Shown here one piece after another: positions 24,594 to 34,311 of a stretch of DNA of 64,000 bases. This DNA comes from Treponema sp. (lineage in GTDB: Bacteria > Spirochaetota > Spirochaetia > Treponematales > Treponemataceae). Made by a program: the position numbers and the translations under genes. The stretch is taken from NCBI GenBank assembly GCA_016297805.1, contig JAEDFX010000001.1, positions 11,851 to 75,850 on the forward strand, in the 5' to 3' direction. The notes beneath the pieces were generated by a model. The model searched no databases, had not been told where the DNA came from, and saw nothing but the letters and a program-made list of their open reading frames with translations. Position 1 is the first letter of the stretch. Each line of letters opens with the position of its first letter.

Positions 24594-25942
24594 GAGCTAC
24601 TGATGTTATTATAAAAAAACGTGGAACCTTTGTTACTGACGATAATGGCAATAAAACATTGCAGGGGTCCCAGCCAAATACAAAAGAAGAAATCCACTTT
24701 ATGATTCAGGGCTGTGTAGACGGTTCTATTCCTGATTATCAGATGTCTGCCTGGCTTATGGCTATTTTCTTTAACGGCATGACTTTTGAAGAGACTGGTT
24801 ATCTTACTTCAGAAATGCTTTATTCCGGTGATGTAATTGATTTCCATAAAGATGGAGCAAATGCAGATACAGTTTATGTTGATAAACATTCAACTGGTGG
24901 TGTCGGCGACAAGCTTTCTCTTCCTCTTGCAGCAATTGTAGCAGCCTGCGGATTAAAAGATCCAATGATGAGCGGTCGTGCTCTTGGTCATACAGGCGGT
25001 ACTCTGGATAAGCTGGAATCTATCAACGGTTTTACAACTCAGCTTACTCAGGAACAGTTTATGGAAGCTGTTAATAAGTACGGTTATGCCATGATTGGTC
25101 AAACACCCAAAATCGCACCTGCAGATAAAAAATTATATGCACTTAGAGATGTTACTGGGACTGTAGAATCAGTTCCTCTTATTACAGCCAGTATTCTTTC
25201 TAAAAAAATTGCAGAAGGCTCAGACGGTCTTGTATTTGATGTAAAATACGGAAACGGTGCCTTCATGAAATCCAAAGCTGATGCAGAAATTCTTGCCACC
25301 TTCCTTGTAAATACATCCAAGGCCATGGGTAAAAAAGCTACAGCTCTGATTACTGATATGAACACTCCTCTGGGGTACAAAATAGGTAACTTCCTTGAAA
25401 TCGAAGAAACTATTGAATGTCTTCAGGGAAAAGGTCCTGAAGATGTTATGGAAGTAACTTACGCATTAGGTGCAGAAATGCTTGTAATGGCAAATCTTGC
25501 AAAAAATACTGAAGATGGAATTGCAAAATGCAAAGCTGCAGTAGATTCTGGTGCAGCTCTTAAAAAATTTCTGGAAAATGTACAGGTTCAAGGCGGGAAC
25601 GCTGATGAACTTATGGGACAGCTTGGTAAACGACGCTCACAATTTAGAACAGAGCTTAAAGCTGAAGAAGACGGTTACATTTTTATTAATGCCTTCAAAA
25701 CTGGAATGGCAGGTGTAACTCTTGGAGTTGGTCGTAACAAAACTACTGATCCAGTTTGTCCTGATGCCGGTATGATTTTACATGCCCGAACCGGTGATTT
25801 TGTACACAAGGGCGATTTGATTATGGAAATATTTGGTAAAGATAAAGATTGTTTAGAGGTTGCATTACCTATGCTGCAAGATGCGGTGGTCTACACCCCT
25901 GATCAATCTGAAAAAAATCCACTGATTTTCAAAAAAATTTAA
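24590..25942 (+). CDS. pyrimidine-nucleoside/thymidine phosphorylase
   Basis: Cleaves pyrimidine nucleosides with phosphate to free base and (deoxy)ribose-1-phosphate in salvage. The family signature SGRALGHTGGTLDKLESI (about residues 127-144) is complete, preceded by DKHSTGGVGDKLSLPLAAI. It ends with a biotin/lipoyl-like hammerhead region (MILHARTGDFVHKGDLIM). Length 450 fits DeoA/Pdp; substrate preference cannot be told from sequence by eye. It starts within the stop of recO (ATGA overlap), so the two are co-translated. Confidence 0.93.
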   Translation: MRATDVIIKKRGTFVTDDNGNKTLQGSQPNTKEEIHFMIQGCVDGSIPDYQMSAWLMAIFFNGMTFEETGYLTSEMLYSGDVIDFHKDGANADTVYVDKHSTGGVGDKLSLPLAAIVAACGLKDPMMSGRALGHTGGTLDKLESINGFTTQLTQEQFMEAVNKYGYAMIGQTPKIAPADKKLYALRDVTGTVESVPLITASILSKKIAEGSDGLVFDVKYGNGAFMKSKADAEILATFLVNTSKAMGKKATALITDMNTPLGYKIGNFLEIEETIECLQGKGPEDVMEVTYALGAEMLVMANLAKNTEDGIAKCKAAVDSGAALKKFLENVQVQGGNADELMGQLGKRRSQFRTELKAEEDGYIFINAFKTGMAGVTLGVGRNKTTDPVCPDAGMILHARTGDFVHKGDLIMEIFGKDKDCLEVALPMLQDAVVYTPDQSEKNPLIFKKI

Positions 25943-25992
25943 CAGAGACAGATTTCTAAAAGATTTTCTCAATTTCTCAAAAGGACTACACT

Positions 25993-28134
25993 TTGAATAA
26001 CTGGATTAAGAAGCCTGTTACAAAAGCGGAAATTACACCGATTTGTGATAAATTTAATGTTTCCCAGATTCTAGCTTCAATTTTTATCAGGCGTGGAATT
26101 ACAACAGGGAATGATATTTTATATTATCTTGAAAATGATTTACGTTTTCAGCACAGCCCTTTCATGTTCTCCAATATGGAAGATGCTGTAGAACGCATTC
26201 TTCAGGCAAAAGAAGAAGGTGAAAAGGTGCTGATATTTGGAGACAGCGATGTTGACGGTATTACAAGTACTGCAATTTTATACGAACACCTTAAAAGAAT
26301 GGAAATAGATGTTCAATGGCGTCTTCCTCTTTTAGATGACCCATATGGACTTTCAATGCATGCTGTTGATGATTTTGCGGCACAGCAAGGAACTTTAATC
26401 ATTACAGTAGACTGCGGTATTTCAAATTATGATGAAATTCGTCATGCTAATGATTTGGGAATTGATGTAATTGTTACAGATCATCATAATCCCCCTGAAG
26501 AACTTCCTGAAGCAATCATTATTATTGATCCAAAAACCTCAGATTCAGGATATGCCTTCCAAGACATATCTGGTGCAGCTGTCGCATATAAACTTGTTTC
26601 CGCCCTCCGATTTACAGAGTCTGATTTCTATAATGCAGAAATCTGTCTATTTGATATAACAGAAGATTCAGAAAATAACTGCTATAATATTGATTGTCTA
26701 AAAATACGCAATCTTGTAAAAGTAAAGGAACTTCACGAAAAAATCATTCCTGGAAAAACTTCTATTTATGATTTGAAACTCCCCTACTTTTTACAAGGAC
26801 AACTGATTTATGTATGGGACTCTGCTTCCACAAAAAAAATTCTTTCAGATATTTTTGGTTCCGGTATCGAATTCAATCTTAATGATTTACGAAATGAAGT
26901 TTCAAAAGTCATACCGGCATTAGCAAGAAAAACAACAGCCCAGTTACAACAGCTTTCTCTTATAGCTAAATATATTGAAAATGAAAACTCCGTAATAAAC
27001 AGTCTTTTCAATCTATATAAAACCTATTGTCAGAAAATCATTGCCTCAAAAACACCTGAACAACTTCAGGATGAAAGAAAAGATTTACAACTTGTTGCTT
27101 TGGCTGCTCTGGCAGATATTATGCCTATGCAGAATGAAAACCGTATTTTTGTAAAAAATGGTATAGCATCTATCAAAACAGATAGACCAAGACCTGGCCT
27201 CGCAGAATTATTCAATAAACTTAAGATAAATGCTGATACTGTAAATTCTACAGATTTATCCTGGTCGGTTATACCATCGTTAAACGCAGCAGGACGAATG
27301 GGAAAATCAGATTTATCTCTACAGCTGCTTATTTCTAAAGATCCAAAAGAACGGGAACAACTGGCTAATACAATTTTTGATTTGAATGAAGAACGAAAGG
27401 AACTTGTTGCTCAGGCTATCTACAAAATTCACGAGCCTGCAGAAAAAAGTCTACAGGAATATGAAGGTAAGCTTTGTATTACTGTTGATTCTGACATTAA
27501 TCAGGGAGTGACTGGTATTGTTGCTTCCCGTCTTATGCAGGATTTCAACGTTCCTACTCTTGCTATTACTTTCAGTGATGATATTTGTGTAGGATCAATG
27601 AGAAGTTGTAGAGGTATGATTGCAACTGATTTTCTTGATAGTTTCGGTGATTTCTTTATAAATCATGGTGGTCATAACTGTGCTGCAGGATTCAGTTTTC
27701 ATGCAAACAAACTTGAAACCTTTATTTCCACTGCAAAAAAAATTGTATCTCAGATTACCTTGCAATCAGAATCTAACATTATAGAGGTTGATGCAGAACT
27801 TCCTCCAGAATATATATCTCCAGAAGTTTTTGAATTGCAAGATACATTTGAACCTTATGGATCTGAAAATTCAGAGCTTCTGTTTATGACCAGTGGTATA
27901 AAACTTTGTGACGCAATGGTAGTAGGTAAAAAGGATCCTCAGCATCTTAAACTGACTTTTGATACAGGAAAATTTAAAATCCCTGCTATGTTCTGGGGAC
28001 AAGGTGAAAGATTACGAAAAGATATAATTGTTGGGCAAAAATATGATATACTCTATAATATGAGTAAAAATTATTTTAACGGTCTTGTAACAAATCAGAT
28101 TATCATTAAGGAACTTATTTCAAGCTCAAAGTAA
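25993..28134 (+). CDS. recJ: single-stranded-DNA-specific exonuclease RecJ
   Basis: 5'-to-3' ssDNA exonuclease of the DHH family. TTG start at 25993 with AAGGA nine bases upstream. Catalytic motifs: FGDSDVDGITS (about 82-92), VDCGISN, VTDHHNPPE (DHH), and the DHHA1 segment INHGGHNCAAGFS; an OB-like C-terminal part follows. At 713 residues it is longer than the common 560-580 because of an insertion of roughly 120 residues (about 215-340) after the first DHH subdomain, with no motif I recognise. The reading frame is uninterrupted. Confidence 0.93.
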   Translation: MNNWIKKPVTKAEITPICDKFNVSQILASIFIRRGITTGNDILYYLENDLRFQHSPFMFSNMEDAVERILQAKEEGEKVLIFGDSDVDGITSTAILYEHLKRMEIDVQWRLPLLDDPYGLSMHAVDDFAAQQGTLIITVDCGISNYDEIRHANDLGIDVIVTDHHNPPEELPEAIIIIDPKTSDSGYAFQDISGAAVAYKLVSALRFTESDFYNAEICLFDITEDSENNCYNIDCLKIRNLVKVKELHEKIIPGKTSIYDLKLPYFLQGQLIYVWDSASTKKILSDIFGSGIEFNLNDLRNEVSKVIPALARKTTAQLQQLSLIAKYIENENSVINSLFNLYKTYCQKIIASKTPEQLQDERKDLQLVALAALADIMPMQNENRIFVKNGIASIKTDRPRPGLAELFNKLKINADTVNSTDLSWSVIPSLNAAGRMGKSDLSLQLLISKDPKEREQLANTIFDLNEERKELVAQAIYKIHEPAEKSLQEYEGKLCITVDSDINQGVTGIVASRLMQDFNVPTLAITFSDDICVGSMRSCRGMIATDFLDSFGDFFINHGGHNCAAGFSFHANKLETFISTAKKIVSQITLQSESNIIEVDAELPPEYISPEVFELQDTFEPYGSENSELLFMTSGIKLCDAMVVGKKDPQHLKLTFDTGKFKIPAMFWGQGERLRKDIIVGQKYDILYNMSKNYFNGLVTNQIIIKELISSSK

Positions 28135-28147
28135 AAAGGTGATATTT

Positions 28148-29119
28148 ATGAAAAAAATAATTCTTTTATTAATATTTGCTATTCAATTTTCTTTCATTTA
28201 TGCAACTACAGCCAGATATCAATGTGAGGATTTTAATTTAAATGTAAAATATAACGAAACCATTACGCCAGGAGATGCTGTCTTTGTTCGTCTTACAGTA
28301 TATACTCCTAAAAATCACAAGAAATCAAAGTCTGATTTTGAAAAAAAAGCTACTCTTCAACTTCTTCAAGAAAAAAAAGTTATTGAAACTGCAGCATTTT
28401 ACGTTATTCCAAAAACAAAAAAACAGAATTCTGTAGAAATGCTATGCGGAATTCCTGTTTCCCTTTGGCTAACAGAAGGAAATTATTCCATTAAATTGAT
28501 TTTTGCAAATACTGAAACTGATATTAAAGAGTTCATTCTTCCATCAACCCTAAAGATGAGAGAATTTAATAAGGAAGTTCTTGAACTTGATTCAAAAAAT
28601 ACTGCAATTAAAACAGATAACAGTCCGGAACGTGCACTACAAATTGATAAACTTAATAATATTCTTTTTACAACAATTCCTTCTGATGTATATACCCTTA
28701 AAAAATTCACACCACCAACCGAATCACAACGATACACAGCTTATTGTGGCGATCGTCGTGTTTATGCATATACGAATGGAAAATCTTCCACTAGCCTTCA
28801 TTATGGCAATGATTACGGAGTACCTACCGGTACAGAAGTTAATGCCTGTGCTGACGGAAAAGTCGTACTTGCTGAAACAAGAATCTCTACAGGCTGGAGT
28901 GTTGTAATTGAACATCTCCCAGGCCTTTATAGTCTATACTACCATATGAGCGAACTAAACGTAAAAGAAGGTGATATGGTAAAGCAGGGAGAACTTATTG
29001 GAAAATCAGGAGCTACAGGCCTGGCAACAGGACCTCATCTTCATTGGGAAATGAGACTTAACGGTTCTGCAGTTTGCCCTGAATTTTTCCTGAATAATTT
29101 TACCTTTGAATCTGAGTAA
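28148..29119 (+). CDS. secreted M23 (LytM-type) peptidase
   Basis: Periplasmic peptidase-like protein of 323 residues. The ATG at 28148 is preferred to a GTG at 28139 because an AAAAGGTG site then lies upstream and the product opens with the signal peptide MKKIILLLIFAIQFSFIYA. A beta-rich domain (30-190) precedes the LytM domain. Zinc ligands are HYGNDYG (HxxxD near 217-221) and HLHWEMR (near 296). All metal ligands are present, so it is probably an active peptidoglycan hydrolase. It follows recJ by 13 bp and is convergent, 5 bp apart, with the next gene. Confidence 0.9.
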   Translation: MKKIILLLIFAIQFSFIYATTARYQCEDFNLNVKYNETITPGDAVFVRLTVYTPKNHKKSKSDFEKKATLQLLQEKKVIETAAFYVIPKTKKQNSVEMLCGIPVSLWLTEGNYSIKLIFANTETDIKEFILPSTLKMREFNKEVLELDSKNTAIKTDNSPERALQIDKLNNILFTTIPSDVYTLKKFTPPTESQRYTAYCGDRRVYAYTNGKSSTSLHYGNDYGVPTGTEVNACADGKVVLAETRISTGWSVVIEHLPGLYSLYYHMSELNVKEGDMVKQGELIGKSGATGLATGPHLHWEMRLNGSAVCPEFFLNNFTFESE

Positions 29120-29124
29120 TTTAC

Positions 29125-29742
29125 TTACAGCTCCTGAATTCCTAACCTGCCATCCTGATTATAGGTAATTGAATAATAGGTATTGGTCTTACAATTGGAT
29201 AAATCAAGCCTGTATGTATCAATAAGGCCAAAATTTATCACAGGATATTTTCTATTAGCGAAAATAGAAATCTTGTATAAATTTTTTCTGTCTTTTAATG
29301 ATGAGCCAAAGCCCAGCAGCATACATTGTCCATCATCATTATAATATTTTTCCAGTGATGTTCCTTTTTTTCTTTCATTTCTGTCTTCAATAATTCTGTT
29401 TTTTCCAAAGATTTTTACGGGAAATAAATAATATTTTCCATTAATTGTAACCTGTGCAAAATCTACAGACAAATAAGCACCACTCCAGGAACGTTCAATT
29501 ACAGCAATTTCATTTCCATTTGAATCAATTATAGAAAATGTACCGCTTACAGTATTTCCCTCTGAAGTGGAAGTAGAACCGTAAATTTTAATACGCAAAA
29601 CTTCATGGTCATTATTTAATTCCAGCTGATGAGAGGCATTAAAACAAGATAAATATATATAGCAGGTAAAGAGAATGTATATAATAAAAAATAACATTAG
29701 AAACCAGCTGAAAACTCTAAGAAAAATCTTGTTATCTTTCAT
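29125..29742 (-). CDS. membrane-anchored protein of unknown function
   Basis: Protein of 205 residues with one N-terminal hydrophobic helix (about 8-32) rich in Phe and Leu, followed by a soluble beta-strand-rich part (RIKIYGSTSTSEGNTVSGTFSI and similar). It probably faces the periplasm. No known motif is visible. It starts 6 bp after the ligA stop and is last in the minus-strand run. Confidence 0.7.
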   Translation of the reverse strand: MKDNKIFLRVFSWFLMLFFIIYILFTCYIYLSCFNASHQLELNNDHEVLRIKIYGSTSTSEGNTVSGTFSIIDSNGNEIAVIERSWSGAYLSVDFAQVTINGKYYLFPVKIFGKNRIIEDRNERKKGTSLEKYYNDDGQCMLLGFGSSLKDRKNLYKISIFANRKYPVINFGLIDTYRLDLSNCKTNTYYSITYNQDGRLGIQEL

Positions 29743-29748
29743 TTACAA

Positions 29749-31659
29749 TTACTGTACCATTGCCAGGAATTCTTTTTCATTAATAATAGGAATTCCAAAT
29801 TTTGCGGCTTTCACATTTTTTGAGGAGCCACTTTCTGTATCATTTGTTACAAGATAAGTTAAATCCTTTGTTACAGAGGATTTTATTGTTCCGCCATTTT
29901 TCTTTACCAGTTGTTCTGCATCTGCACGCTTCATAGATACAAGTTCACCTGTAAAACAGAATGATTTTCCGCTTAAAGTCCCCTGACCTTCAACTTCAAG
30001 GATAATAGTGCCATTTTCTGTAAGAGTACGCATTTCCTGGGCATTCTCTTTAAGTCCTTCAACTATGGTTTTTGCCATAATTTCAGCAAATCCATAAACA
30101 GCGGCAATTTCATCAACTGATGCAGTAAGCAGTTTTTCAAGAGAATTAAAGCCTGCGGCTACCAGTTTTTCTGCAGATGTTTCACCAACTCCTTCAATAT
30201 CAAATGCTCCAACAAAAGTGGAAAGCTTCATATTTCTGTGAGACTGTATAGAATTGTAGACTTTTTCAGCTCCCAGTGATTTTTTATCTGCATCCATGCT
30301 TTCTTCATTTAAGAAATATGGAACCAAATCTTCTATCTGAAGTGAATAAATGTCGGAAATAGAAGTCAGTTTCTTATCTTTAAATAGATTTGTAATAAGA
30401 GTTTCTCCTAAATCCCGAATATCCACCACCTGCTGATACTTCAACAACTGATGTAAAACTCTTTTCTCACACTGTTTGTTAGGACAATATAAACGGCTGC
30501 CCTCGTCAATCAGCGTTGTACCACATACTTCACATGTACAAGGAAAAGCAATATCCTGTGTCTGAATATCCTTTTCTTCAACTACACTTTCTATTTTTGG
30601 AATAATTTCACCACGCTTTACAACAACAACGTGACTGCCGATTCTCACACCAAGTTTTCGCATAGTATCAGGGTTAGCAAGACTTGCCCTCTGAACTTTT
30701 GTTCCATTCAATTCAACTTCATCAAAAATTGCAACTGGAGTATAAGTTCCTCCGCTAATACTCCACTCAACTGAACGTAGTGTAGAAACGGCTTCTTCAA
30801 GACTGAATTTAAAAGCAATCTGATGATCTGGTCGTGCACGTCTGGCATCTTCCAGATTAATTTTACGTTCTTTTATAACAAGACCATCAATATCATATTC
30901 AATAGATTTGCGTTCTTCCATGATTTTTGCACGATACGCAATAACCCGGTCTGGTGATTTACAAATAACAAGTCTTACGGCATTGAATCCACAATCCATA
31001 AGCCAACGAATTTTTTCTTCTTCGTTTGTAAAGAAAACCTTATCATCCGTAGAAAGTGCATCATAGGTAATCAGCTTAAGATACTCACTTCCCTCACCAT
31101 CCTTACGTTTCATAAGACCATTGGCCGCATTTCTACAGTTTGCCTTATCTGGAAAATATGATTTATGAACTTGATGAGTCATAATGACTTCACCACGAAT
31201 TCCACCAGTAAAAGGGACTAGTTCTCCATTTTTGTAAATTGCAGCGTTAACACCACCCATTTTTCTGGCATTGGCAGTAATATCATCTCCGATAGTACCA
31301 TCCCCTCTGGTTACAGCCCGAACAAGGTATCCATTCTCATACTGAAGCTCAAGAGAGGCTCCATCCAGCTTATATTCTACAAGATACTGTTCATATTTAT
31401 GCTTTTCAGCCCATGCAAGAAACTGTTCTGGATTTGCAGCTTTTTCCTGACTACCCATTGGCATTACATGCTGAACCTTTGCAAAATTGCCGGAATCTGC
31501 ACCAACCCGATGCAAAATTCCATTTTCAGGATCAAGCTCCTTTAATTCATCCCAAAGCTTATCAAATTCTGCATCAGAAATTTCACCTTCACCATCGTAG
31601 TAGGATTTCTGATACTTAGTAATGAGCTGTTCCAGTTCTGTTATTCGTGGATTTTTCAT
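29749..31659 (-). CDS. ligA: NAD-dependent DNA ligase
   Basis: Seals nicks in replication and repair using NAD+. Contains the Ia domain (YQKSYYDGEGEISDAEFDKLWDEL), the adenylation lysine motif KLDG near residue 100, an OB fold, a four-cysteine zinc finger (CEVCGTTL ... CPNKQC), helix-hairpin-helix repeats, and a C-terminal BRCT domain (about 560-636). At 636 residues it is somewhat shorter than E. coli LigA, and the segment before KxDG (VMPMGSQEKA) differs from the usual 'SL' motif. It overlaps trmB by 4 bp. Confidence 0.95.
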   Translation of the reverse strand: MKNPRITELEQLITKYQKSYYDGEGEISDAEFDKLWDELKELDPENGILHRVGADSGNFAKVQHVMPMGSQEKAANPEQFLAWAEKHKYEQYLVEYKLDGASLELQYENGYLVRAVTRGDGTIGDDITANARKMGGVNAAIYKNGELVPFTGGIRGEVIMTHQVHKSYFPDKANCRNAANGLMKRKDGEGSEYLKLITYDALSTDDKVFFTNEEEKIRWLMDCGFNAVRLVICKSPDRVIAYRAKIMEERKSIEYDIDGLVIKERKINLEDARRARPDHQIAFKFSLEEAVSTLRSVEWSISGGTYTPVAIFDEVELNGTKVQRASLANPDTMRKLGVRIGSHVVVVKRGEIIPKIESVVEEKDIQTQDIAFPCTCEVCGTTLIDEGSRLYCPNKQCEKRVLHQLLKYQQVVDIRDLGETLITNLFKDKKLTSISDIYSLQIEDLVPYFLNEESMDADKKSLGAEKVYNSIQSHRNMKLSTFVGAFDIEGVGETSAEKLVAAGFNSLEKLLTASVDEIAAVYGFAEIMAKTIVEGLKENAQEMRTLTENGTIILEVEGQGTLSGKSFCFTGELVSMKRADAEQLVKKNGGTIKSSVTKDLTYLVTNDTESGSSKNVKAAKFGIPIINEKEFLAMVQ

Positions 31660-32372
31660 ATTTTTTCAAAAAAGATTTCTGTAATCTGACGATCAGCATT
31701 TAAACCTTTACGTTCAAATTTTGTCTGAGTACGCCAAGGCTGAGGTTCTGCAAAGCCGTCATATTTATTTTTCAGATGCTCTGTCTGATTCAATTCATCT
31801 AAAGCAAATTCAGCATAATCAATAATATCTGTAACAAAATACAAATATCCACCAGGAGCAAGCTTCTGAGCAAAAAGATTTGTTCTAGGTCTCTGAAGCA
31901 TTCTACGTTTATGATGTCTTTTCTTAGGCCAAGGATCTGGGAAGAATATATGAAGTCCGTTAATTGAATTATCACCAATCATATTCTCCAGAACTTCCAG
32001 AGCATCATATTCAATAATGAAAAGATTTTTTAAGTCACGTCTTTTAATTTCGCTTAAAACACGGCCAACACCTGGTGTATGAACTTCAATTCCAAGATAA
32101 TTTATATCAGGATTTGCCTCTGCAATAGCTACAGTTGCATCTCCCATTCCAAATCCAATTTCGACAATAACAGGATTTGTATTCTGAAAAACATCAACAA
32201 AATTTAATTTTTTAGGCTCATATGGAATACACCACTGTGGTGCAAGCTCATTATAGGCCTTTTCCTGAGCAGCAGTCATTCTGCCGGCTCTTAATACATA
32301 AGTCTTAATCTCTCTACGATAACCCGAGGGTAAAGGTTCTGCTTCTTTTGCTGTGTTTTCTTCGTGTTCCAT
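31656..32372 (-). CDS. trmB: tRNA (guanine-N7)-methyltransferase
   Basis: Methylates G46 of tRNA using S-adenosylmethionine. The AdoMet motif IVEIGFGMGDATVAIAEANP and the substrate-site motif FPDPWPKKRHHKRRM are both intact. Length 238. It starts 11 bp after a lipoprotein gene and its end overlaps ligA by 4 bp (ATGA). Confidence 0.95.
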   Translation of the reverse strand: MEHEENTAKEAEPLPSGYRREIKTYVLRAGRMTAAQEKAYNELAPQWCIPYEPKKLNFVDVFQNTNPVIVEIGFGMGDATVAIAEANPDINYLGIEVHTPGVGRVLSEIKRRDLKNLFIIEYDALEVLENMIGDNSINGLHIFFPDPWPKKRHHKRRMLQRPRTNLFAQKLAPGGYLYFVTDIIDYAEFALDELNQTEHLKNKYDGFAEPQPWRTQTKFERKGLNADRQITEIFFEKI

Positions 32373-32383
32373 TTAATTTTCCT

Positions 32384-33052
32384 TTATTCTGTTTCCAGTG
32401 ACACTTTCTGTTGTGGCATTATACAAATTACATAATTTCCAGCAGTACACCAGATATCATAATAATATGAAGCTTGTCTATAACTATTCCAGATTCCTCT
32501 GGCTGTTTCATATTCACTATATTTTTCCCCATAATACAACAATATATCTGATTCATCATAAATAGCTATTTTTTTTGAAGCACCATCAGACTGCATCTTT
32601 TCAACAAGCTCTTCGGCTGTTAAATCATAAATTGATGTATCATAAGAAATTGTTACATAAACTGTTGTTTCTTTTTCATCTGCATTGAAATATTTTACTT
32701 CATACATTCCAGAAGGAATAATTTCATCTTCAGGAACAACAAGATTAGTAGAACCTGCCCATTTATGTTCTGAAGATTCAATCTTAGAAAAATCTGTAAA
32801 ATCCCAGATAAAACTATTTTCCATTGCTGTAATTTTAATACGTTCATATCTGGAAATATCTGTATTGGATTCCATAAAAAGACTTAATCTTGAATCTGGA
32901 AAGGTTTCATTATCAGCATATTCAAAAATGACCGAATAATTTGCTTCTGTAAGCTCTGGAGTAACCTGACTACATCCTGCAGAAACAAAAATCTGAATCA
33001 ATAAGAAAAAATATACAGAGATTGAAATAATTTTTTTTAAATTTTTACCCAT
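32384..33052 (-). CDS. predicted lipoprotein, unknown function
   Basis: 222 residues with a lipoprotein signal: a hydrophobic helix (SVYFFLLIQIFV) followed by SAGC, a loose spirochete-type lipobox with Cys at residue 27. The mature part looks like two beta-rich modules (for example SRLSLFMESNTDISRYERI and NYVICIMPQQKVSLE). The product would be anchored in a membrane after acylation, partly by the Lnt encoded at 46812. It starts 4 bp after the upstream gene. Confidence 0.72.
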   Translation of the reverse strand: MGKNLKKIISISVYFFLLIQIFVSAGCSQVTPELTEANYSVIFEYADNETFPDSRLSLFMESNTDISRYERIKITAMENSFIWDFTDFSKIESSEHKWAGSTNLVVPEDEIIPSGMYEVKYFNADEKETTVYVTISYDTSIYDLTAEELVEKMQSDGASKKIAIYDESDILLYYGEKYSEYETARGIWNSYRQASYYYDIWCTAGNYVICIMPQQKVSLETE

Positions 33053-33056
33053 AAAA

Positions 33057-34220
33057 TTAGAAGTTGAAATTCAAATTAATGACTGTCAAATCACTTGCAG
33101 AGAACTGATTAACTAAAGATTCAAATTTTACATTAACCTTTTTACAAGCATCATCAAGATAAGAAAGATAATACAAACCTAAGTCTGTACCTTCCTGACC
33201 TTCAGGTAATTCACGATAGAAGTCAATAAGTGATTTTTTATTTGTATTTGAAGATTTTGCCGATTCAATATTCTCTTTAACTTCCTGGAACTCATCATCC
33301 TTATTATAAAGAGTGATAGAAAGACGTCCCTGCTTACCAATTGAAGAAGAACCGCCTCCAAGTTTCCATGAAAGGAATACAAGCTCGTGATTACGCTGTA
33401 ATTCCTGAACAATCTTTGCCCGAACTTCGGGATCGAAAATCAAAGAATCTATATCATCAATTCCATGATACATATTTCTTGCTTCTTTTCGAATGTTTGT
33501 ATTTTCATTATTTAAAGCAAGTTCCATAACCATTACGGAAATATATTCAGCAACTTTAGATTTTTCCATGTATGAAGCAAGAAGATTTCTGATAGCCACA
33601 TACATTTCATTTGCACCTTCATTTTTTGCAAACAGTGTAATGATATACCAGTTCATAAGACCAAGTCTATTCATGAACTTTTCTGACATAAGCAAATAAA
33701 TATTTTTTTCTTCTGAAGAATAATCTTTATTTGCCATAATTGATTTCCAAATAGGATCAAGAATAGTTCTTCTTGTGCTCTGAATTATATTTTCTTTATT
33801 CTGAAGAATACTTCTCAACTGACGCTCTGTCATTTGAGTTCGTTCATCAATAAGATGTGAAGGATTTGCTCGGTTATGCTTTCTTACACATTCACACTGA
33901 ATAAGCTGAGAATATACATCACGGTCATACTGTTTATAAAGAAGTGAATATACAATAACCTTAGACAAATCCATTACTTCCTGACGAGAAGAAACAAATT
34001 CAGACATTGAAATTTCTATCTTAGAAATATAATCCAAAAGAATCATACTCTGAATGGATTGTGGAGAAAATTTATTTAAAGAAATTCCATACTCTTCAAC
34101 ATTATCTGCAAGACGGAATCTTAATAATTTCTTGTTATGACTAATAAAATTAGAAGCACCATTCTCTGTCAAAACGACTTTTAATGGTAATTCCAAAATA
34201 AATTTCTTATCGGAGCCCAT
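33057..34220 (-). CDS. conserved protein, possible degenerate GHKL-ATPase C-terminus
   Basis: 387 residues, mostly helical. The ATG at 34220 has a GGGA site nearby; a GTG three codons earlier is less likely. Function unknown. By eye the C-terminal third is arranged like a histidine-kinase-type ATPase: MELALNNENTN (N-box-like), then a beta segment with GRLSITLYNKDDEF (G1-like), then GTDLGLYYLSYLDDACKK (G2-like), ending in an LTVINLNFNF strand. The classical DxGxG is missing, so this would be a binding or inactive version at most. It heads the run ending with trmB-ligA. No signal peptide. Confidence 0.65.
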   Translation of the reverse strand: MGSDKKFILELPLKVVLTENGASNFISHNKKLLRFRLADNVEEYGISLNKFSPQSIQSMILLDYISKIEISMSEFVSSRQEVMDLSKVIVYSLLYKQYDRDVYSQLIQCECVRKHNRANPSHLIDERTQMTERQLRSILQNKENIIQSTRRTILDPIWKSIMANKDYSSEEKNIYLLMSEKFMNRLGLMNWYIITLFAKNEGANEMYVAIRNLLASYMEKSKVAEYISVMVMELALNNENTNIRKEARNMYHGIDDIDSLIFDPEVRAKIVQELQRNHELVFLSWKLGGGSSSIGKQGRLSITLYNKDDEFQEVKENIESAKSSNTNKKSLIDFYRELPEGQEGTDLGLYYLSYLDDACKKVNVKFESLVNQFSASDLTVINLNFNF

Positions 34221-34274
34221 ATATCCCACTAATTGTAAAACTTTATTACTTTAAAAAATTATACACCATAGGGC

Positions 34275-34302
34275 TTGCATTGTAAACTATAAAAATTATA
34301 TT
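34275..34302 (+). promoter_or_regulatory. promoter of the membrane-protein/dinB-fusion operon
   Basis: TTGCAT (34275-34280), 16-base spacer, TATATT (34297-34302). The ATG at 34312 follows nine bases later without a Shine-Dalgarno, so the message is leaderless or nearly so. Confidence 0.55.
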
Positions 34303-34311
34303 CTAAATGGG

